Assembly: GCA_023413135.1 (NCBI GenBank)
Contig: JAEZQK010000030.1
Coordinates: 15,423 to 79,422 of the forward strand
Length of the DNA: 64,000 nt
Direction of reading: 5' to 3'
Source of the DNA: Bacillota bacterium
GTDB lineage: Bacteria; Bacillota; Clostridia; Christensenellales; Aristaeellaceae
Each line of letters opens with the position of its first letter. Position 1 is the first letter of the stretch. The translations under genes were made by a program, and so were the position numbers. Below, in pieces: positions 60,460 through 64,000 of this stretch. A model generated the notes under the pieces. That model saw nothing but the letters and a program-made list of their open reading frames with translations, had not been told where the DNA came from and did not search any database.

Positions 60460-61278
60460 CTAAAATCCCAATACGTTGTGCAGATACTGCCTGGAAACCA
60501 TGGCCGCGTGATAATTGCATACGGGGGGATTGTCCAGCTCCACGCAAAGCACGCCGTCAAAGCCGCCGTTTTTCAATTCCTTCACCACGCCCTTGAAATC
60601 CACCGTGCCCATGCCCAGCGGCAGGAAACGCGCCATGGGCCATTCGGGGGATATGCTTGCATCCGGATCGACATCTTTTAGATGCATGTAGCTGATGCGC
60701 TTACCAAAATGCTTCACGGCCTCTACCGCGTCCATGCCCGCAAGGGTGGTGTGTGCCGTGTCCAGGCACAGCCCTACCAGCTTGGGATCGGTCAGCGAAA
60801 GGAAAAGATCGATCTGCTCCTGGCTGAACACCGCTGTATTGGCATGGGGATGGAAGCAGGCCACAAGCCCCTGCCCATGGCACAGCGCGCCGATGCGGTT
60901 GGAAAGCTCCGCATACCTGCGGATGGCCTCGGGATCGGTGGGCCGGACATTGGGCGCTTCCCGCCACATAACGCCCTGCAGGTTCATATAAGTCGCGCCG
61001 ATCTTTTTCATGAAATCAGCGTAAGCCACCGCGTTTTCATAATCCTTTTCCGGGTCATCGGAGTAATGCAGGTACAGGTTGGCCATCTCCAGGCCGTATT
61101 TGTCCAGCAGCGCCTTCACCGCCGCCGCGTCGTTGTCAAAATACTTCGTGATAAACGCAAAATTTTCCACTGCCTGGTAGCCTAGATGGGCTGCTTCTTT
61201 CAGGGATTGCTCAAATTCATACTGATAGTTGTCCTTGTGGTGAATAAGCCAGGTCCAGCCGGTATATGCGATCTTCAT
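60460..61278 (-). CDS. Sugar phosphate isomerase/epimerase-like TIM barrel protein
   Basis: This 272-residue xylose-isomerase-like (AP endonuclease 2 family) protein has probable metal ligands in ENFAFI, FHPHANT, GLCLDTAHTTL and YMHLKDVDPD, and a C-terminal VLCVELDNP. Homologues include inosose dehydratases, inosose isomerases and tagatose or ketose 3-epimerases, so the exact reaction cannot be assigned. It is the first gene of a two-gene unit with the Gfo/Idh/MocA oxidoreductase, and is divergent from an AraC-type regulator. Confidence 0.88.
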   Translation of the reverse strand: MKIAYTGWTWLIHHKDNYQYEFEQSLKEAAHLGYQAVENFAFITKYFDNDAAAVKALLDKYGLEMANLYLHYSDDPEKDYENAVAYADFMKKIGATYMNLQGVMWREAPNVRPTDPEAIRRYAELSNRIGALCHGQGLVACFHPHANTAVFSQEQIDLFLSLTDPKLVGLCLDTAHTTLAGMDAVEAVKHFGKRISYMHLKDVDPDASISPEWPMARFLPLGMGTVDFKGVVKELKNGGFDGVLCVELDNPPVCNYHAAMVSRQYLHNVLGF

Positions 61279-61388
61279 TTATTCTTCCTCCCGTTATACT
61301 GCGTGATTCCGCTGACATCCTTATGCCTGCTATACGCATCATAGCATATATGTATGGTTAAAAATAAGCCAAAAATGATAAAGAGATT

Positions 61389-61401
61389 GCCAAAATTTGG
61401 C
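61389..61401. promoter_or_regulatory. Palindrome in the divergent regulator/isomerase region
   Basis: GCCAAA-A-TTTGGC is a perfect odd-centred palindrome about midway between the two divergent genes. It is a candidate binding site for the AraC-type regulator. Confidence 0.45.
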
Positions 61402-61432
61402 CTCACCCGTGCCGTATGCTTCCTATGATCCA

Positions 61433-61461
61433 TTGTATACATCCGGCTCATCTGATATCAT
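61433..61461 (+). promoter_or_regulatory. Promoter of the second AraC-type regulator
   Basis: TTGTAT (61433-61438), a 17-bp spacer and TATCAT (61456-61461). A weaker candidate for the divergent isomerase gene has its -10 (TATGAT on the minus strand) at 61338-61343. Confidence 0.5.
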
Positions 61462-61501
61462 AAGGGAAAAGTACGGTAACGTGGAAAGGGGTATATGACA
61501 A

Positions 61502-62401
61502 TTGAGCAGCGGCTTTTTCTACGAGATCAATGAGCAGGCTCTGAACGTCCACTATGGACAAAACTTGACCTTTTACCCGCATTTCCATAAAAACCTTGAA
61601 TTCTTCTACAACTTGAGCGGGCAGACAAAGGTCGTCATTGAGGATCAGGAGAAAGTGCTCGGTGCCGGCGAAGTGGCATTTATTTGGCCCAACTATGTGC
61701 ACAGCTATGCCGCCTATCCGGAAAACAGCTATTATATCGGCATCATTGACGTATCCGTGATCAACGAGTACGCGCCTATATTCTCGAAAAACGATTGCCT
61801 CGATCCCTTTATCCCGCCTTCTTGCGTGCATCCCGATGTTCTGCGCTGCCTGGATTGCCTGACCAGCCCGCCGGCTATGAGCACGCCTTTGCGCCATTTT
61901 TACCTGGGAATCGTACTGGGCAGGCTGCTGGAAACGCTGCCCCTGGGAAAGAGCAACCATGCCATCGGCCATGATGCCCTTAGAAACCTGATGCGGTATA
62001 TTGATACCCACATCACAGAGCCGATTTCCCTTGACCGCCTGTCAAAGGAACTGTTCATGAACAAATATTACATCTCCAAGCTTTTATCCCAGCGTATCGG
62101 GTGCAGCCTTCGCACCTACATCAACGCTATCAGGGTTTCCATGGCCTGCGCCATGCTTTCAGACCCCGCCGTCACCATCCCCCGTATCCTTGAAAGCTGC
62201 GGGTTTGAAAGCGAGCGTACTTTTTATAGGGCGTTTCAATCCTATTGCGGAATGACGCCCAAAGATTACAGGGCCCATGCGCCGCAGGGCGCCCAGGTCT
62301 TTCCAAAAGGACGCCTGCCGGGCATAGCCTACGGTGCAAAGAAAATCAATGAAAAAAGAACCGTCCAGCAAGCGTATGCGGACAACTCCATTTCGTCTTG
62401 A
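61502..62401 (+). CDS. AraC family transcriptional regulator
   Basis: The protein has 299 residues from a TTG start (GAAAGGGG upstream); no in-frame ATG exists near the conserved N-terminus. An AraC-type cupin sensor (LTFYPHFHKNLEFFYNLSGQ) is followed by two helix-turn-helix motifs (LDRLSKELFMNKYYISKLLS; IPRILESCGFESERTFYRAF) and the SYCGMTPKDYRAH ending. It is divergent from the isomerase/oxidoreductase pair and probably regulates it. Confidence 0.88.
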   Translation: MSSGFFYEINEQALNVHYGQNLTFYPHFHKNLEFFYNLSGQTKVVIEDQEKVLGAGEVAFIWPNYVHSYAAYPENSYYIGIIDVSVINEYAPIFSKNDCLDPFIPPSCVHPDVLRCLDCLTSPPAMSTPLRHFYLGIVLGRLLETLPLGKSNHAIGHDALRNLMRYIDTHITEPISLDRLSKELFMNKYYISKLLSQRIGCSLRTYINAIRVSMACAMLSDPAVTIPRILESCGFESERTFYRAFQSYCGMTPKDYRAHAPQGAQVFPKGRLPGIAYGAKKINEKRTVQQAYADNSISS

Positions 62402-62429
62402 ACATCAGGTTTCACCACTTGCAAAAGTC

Positions 62430-63233
62430 TCAGCCGATATCGACGCCCGGATAAAAGCAGGTCGTGCGTATAAAGCGCGCCCCAAAGCTGCGGGCCATAG
62501 CGCATTGGGCGGCGCTGCGGCGCAGTACCAGCGCCTCCGCCTGGGTGACGCCTTCATCCCGCATCATATGCAGCGCCCGGGTTAAAAGGGCTTTGCCCAG
62601 ACCTGCGCGCCTGTAGGTGGAACGGACATGTAAAGCGGCCAGTGCCACCCTGTCCCCTGTTCCGGACAGGAGCACCTCGCCCATGGGTTCGTCATTGCGG
62701 TATATGCCCAGCGCCAGAAAGTGGGGCCGCTGCATGCACTGGCCCAAGGCGTTCAGATCCAGCGGGGCAATGCGGCTTTGATTGAGACGGTTCAGCAAGC
62801 CCTGCTGCTCAAACTCATTGCGCAGCGGTATGTTGGCCACGGTGCAGCCCATGGGGATCGTGTCGCCACTTTCGGGAATGGAAAATCGCACCAGGTCCTC
62901 CGCGTCATCCAGCAAAAACCCGTTGCCAAGAAAAAACTCCATGCCCCTTGTGTCTTCCACCGCCAACTGCGTATACAGCCTTGTGGGCATGTAGGGATTC
63001 TGTGCCCGGATTTGGCTGATCCGGGCCAGGAGCGCGCCGAAAAGCATGTATTGGCAGGATGGCGGCGCTTCCAGCTGCATGTATAGGTGCACAGGCCGTT
63101 GCGGGAACATGTCAGGCTGATAAAAAGGCATCACATAGCCTGTGCCCTGCTGAATATCCATGTCATCCATCACGAAGAACACGTTCTCCGGCGGCAGCCC
63201 TTGATATATACCTAACGGATGATATACGCGCAT
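62430..63233 (-). CDS. GNAT family N-acetyltransferase
   Basis: The protein has 267 residues from the Met at 63233, with AAAGGA eight bases upstream; earlier in-frame Met codons lack spacing. The C-terminal half carries the acetyl-CoA-binding GNAT motif (VALAALHVRSTYRRAGLGKA), while the N-terminal half also resembles a degenerate GNAT domain (MPTRLYTQLAVEDTRGMEFF), so it may be a tandem-GNAT protein. Substrate is unknown. It ends convergently with the AraC gene, 28 bp apart. Confidence 0.82.
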   Translation of the reverse strand: MRVYHPLGIYQGLPPENVFFVMDDMDIQQGTGYVMPFYQPDMFPQRPVHLYMQLEAPPSCQYMLFGALLARISQIRAQNPYMPTRLYTQLAVEDTRGMEFFLGNGFLLDDAEDLVRFSIPESGDTIPMGCTVANIPLRNEFEQQGLLNRLNQSRIAPLDLNALGQCMQRPHFLALGIYRNDEPMGEVLLSGTGDRVALAALHVRSTYRRAGLGKALLTRALHMMRDEGVTQAEALVLRRSAAQCAMARSFGARFIRTTCFYPGVDIG

Positions 63234-63322
63234 CGCGTCCATCCTTTCAAACTTCTGCGTGTTTCGCGGCCCCGGGGGGGCGCAGTACATTTTATTTTAC
63301 CCCAGCTTGGGGAAATCTGCAA

Positions 63323-63341
63323 GCAAAAATCGGATTTTTGC
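63323..63341. repeat. 19-bp perfect palindrome
   Basis: GCAAAAATC-G-GATTTTTGC has 9-bp arms around one base. It lies about 90 bp upstream of the GNAT start, between divergent genes, so it is unlikely to be a terminator for either. Confidence 0.5.
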
Positions 63342-63374
63342 AGGTCTTGGAGTATTCGAAATAAATAGAAAGTA

Positions 63375-63412
63375 CAGTGCCGGGAAAACAGAGCTTCGTT
63401 TTCCCGGCACTG
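63375..63412. repeat. 15-bp inverted repeat with 8-base loop
   Basis: CAGTGCCGGGAAAAC (63375-63389) and its exact reverse complement (63398-63412) form a strong hairpin without a U-tract. Lying between divergent genes, it has no obvious terminator role. Confidence 0.6.
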
Positions 63413-63606
63413 AGGCTGCTGCGCTAAGCGCGCATTTCCAAATAAGGCTATTCAATGCTCTATGCAAACGGTATTCTGCCCAGTTCTTATGATTTCAGGG
63501 AGGAGTGCCTTTTTTTCCTCTCATGAAACCTGGAAAAGCTCCATATAAGCAGTACCCAAAAGCAGTTATTACCAAAGTGTGCCTTTGGGAAAGCGGCCAT
63601 TTTTCT

Positions 63607-63635
63607 TTTACTTTCCACATGGGTTATGGTACAAT
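63607..63635 (+). promoter_or_regulatory. Promoter of rimO
   Basis: TTTACT (63607-63612), a 17-bp spacer and TACAAT (63630-63635) lie about 50 bp before the start codon. Confidence 0.6.
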
Positions 63636-63690
63636 ATCTGAGGTATGCAAAAGGATATTCCCCATTTGTACCCATGAAGGAGTTATGTCA

Positions 63691-64000
63691 ATGCCCGCAA
63701 CCGTCGGCGTGGTTTCCCTTGGCTGCACGAAAAACAGGGTGGATACAGAGCAGATGCTGGGTATCCTCCGTCAAAGCGGATATCAAATTATTCCCGACGC
63801 AAAGAGCGCTGAAATATTGATCGTCAACACCTGCGGCTTTATCGAATCGGCAAAAACGGAATCCATCGAAACCATTCTGGAAATGGCCGGTCACAAGAAG
63901 ACAGGTGCCTGCCGGCTGCTGGTGGTTACCGGCTGCCTAGCCCAGCGGTATTCCCAAGAGCTAATGAACGATATGCCGGAAATAGACCTCATCCTGGGTG
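63691..64000 (+). CDS. rimO: Ribosomal protein S12 methylthiotransferase (5' part)
   Basis: The first 103 codons are in the window; the rest lies beyond its end. The product is a radical-SAM methylthiotransferase that modifies an Asp of ribosomal protein S12. The N-terminal UPF0004 domain is unmistakable: VGVVSLGCTKNRVDTEQMLG, then LIVNTCGFIESAKTESIETI and VTGCLAQRY supply the three cysteines of the auxiliary [4Fe-4S] cluster. GFIESAK separates RimO from MiaB. The ATG at 63691 has AAGGAG eight bases upstream; an in-frame ATG at 63685 is too close to it. Confidence 0.95.
   Translation, partial: MPATVGVVSLGCTKNRVDTEQMLGILRQSGYQIIPDAKSAEILIVNTCGFIESAKTESIETILEMAGHKKTGACRLLVVTGCLAQRYSQELMNDMPEIDLILG

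Larger units (their letters stand above)
63234..63690. other. Divergent GNAT/rimO intergenic region with two palindromes
   Basis: The region holds the palindromes at 63323-63341 and 63375-63412 and the rimO promoter. Apart from these, nothing gene-like is seen. Confidence 0.5.

Noticed and set aside
1..64000. tRNA, rRNA, prophage or transposase genes.
   Set aside because: None was recognised in the intergenic regions or open frames; the only mobile-element traces are short palindromic repeats without their own enzyme.

Overview
The window looks like a chromosomal segment of an anaerobic Bacillota (Firmicutes) bacterium, probably a gut-type Clostridia. The case rests on strong AGGAGG-type ribosome binding sites, sigma-A promoters with near-consensus -35/-10 boxes, a FabT/FabK type II fatty-acid operon, a bifunctional AdhE behind a Rex-like operator, Lpl/YtcP-type sugar ABC transporters and several LacI/AraC regulators. 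All three ABC substrate-binding proteins have a Sec signal peptide ending in Ala-x-Ala-type sites but no lipobox cysteine. I associate that with Christensenellales-like lineages, but the placement is inference. Most genes are GC-rich; the first 1.2 kb is clearly AT-rich and foreign in character.

Layout. 1-1212: C-terminal part of an unrecognised AT-rich protein. 1.3-7.9 kb: gltD and gltB (glutamate synthase), transcribed leftward and separated by a 409-bp spacer packed with repeats, including a three-copy covarying hairpin element. 8.3-11.1 kb: adhE. 11.2-22.9 kb: an oligosaccharide locus with a DUF4965 glutaminase-like protein, GH39 glycosidase, GH94 phosphorylase, LacI regulator and a three-gene CUT1 ABC transporter driven by a promoter with a palindromic operator. 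22.9-31.1 kb: a DUF3892 protein, then an oligopeptide/nickel-type ABC operon ending in a glycerophosphodiesterase, and a second LacI regulator. 31.3-32.6 kb: an XRE-type membrane regulator. 33.1-43.5 kb: a complete fatty-acid synthesis operon (fabT-fabH-acpP-fabK-fabD-fabG-fabF-accB-fabZ-accC-accD-accA-degV). 43.9-46.1 kb: a small secreted protein, a flavin reductase and a WYL regulator. 46.7-52.3 kb: lacZ, a divergent AraC regulator and a LarA-family racemase. 52.6-58.9 kb: a PotABCD-like ABC transporter joined in one operon to adenine deaminase and a nucleoside phosphorylase. 59.3-62.4 kb: a Gfo/Idh/MocA oxidoreductase, a sugar isomerase/epimerase-like protein and a divergent AraC regulator. 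62.4-64.0 kb: a GNAT acetyltransferase and the start of rimO.

How the genes work together. The region is mainly carbon and nitrogen acquisition: import of oligosaccharides, peptides and possibly nucleobases or nucleosides, each with its own catabolic enzymes and local regulator, alongside core assimilation (GOGAT), fermentation (AdhE) and lipid synthesis. No phage, plasmid, transposase, CRISPR array, rRNA or tRNA was seen. The most unusual content is intergenic. At least five families of small palindromic, MITE-like repeats sit between operons, one of them present in about six copies. The best candidates for undescribed biology are the gltB-gltD tandem structured element, the Pot-type transporter/adenine deaminase/nucleoside phosphorylase operon, and the AT-rich truncated gene at the left edge.
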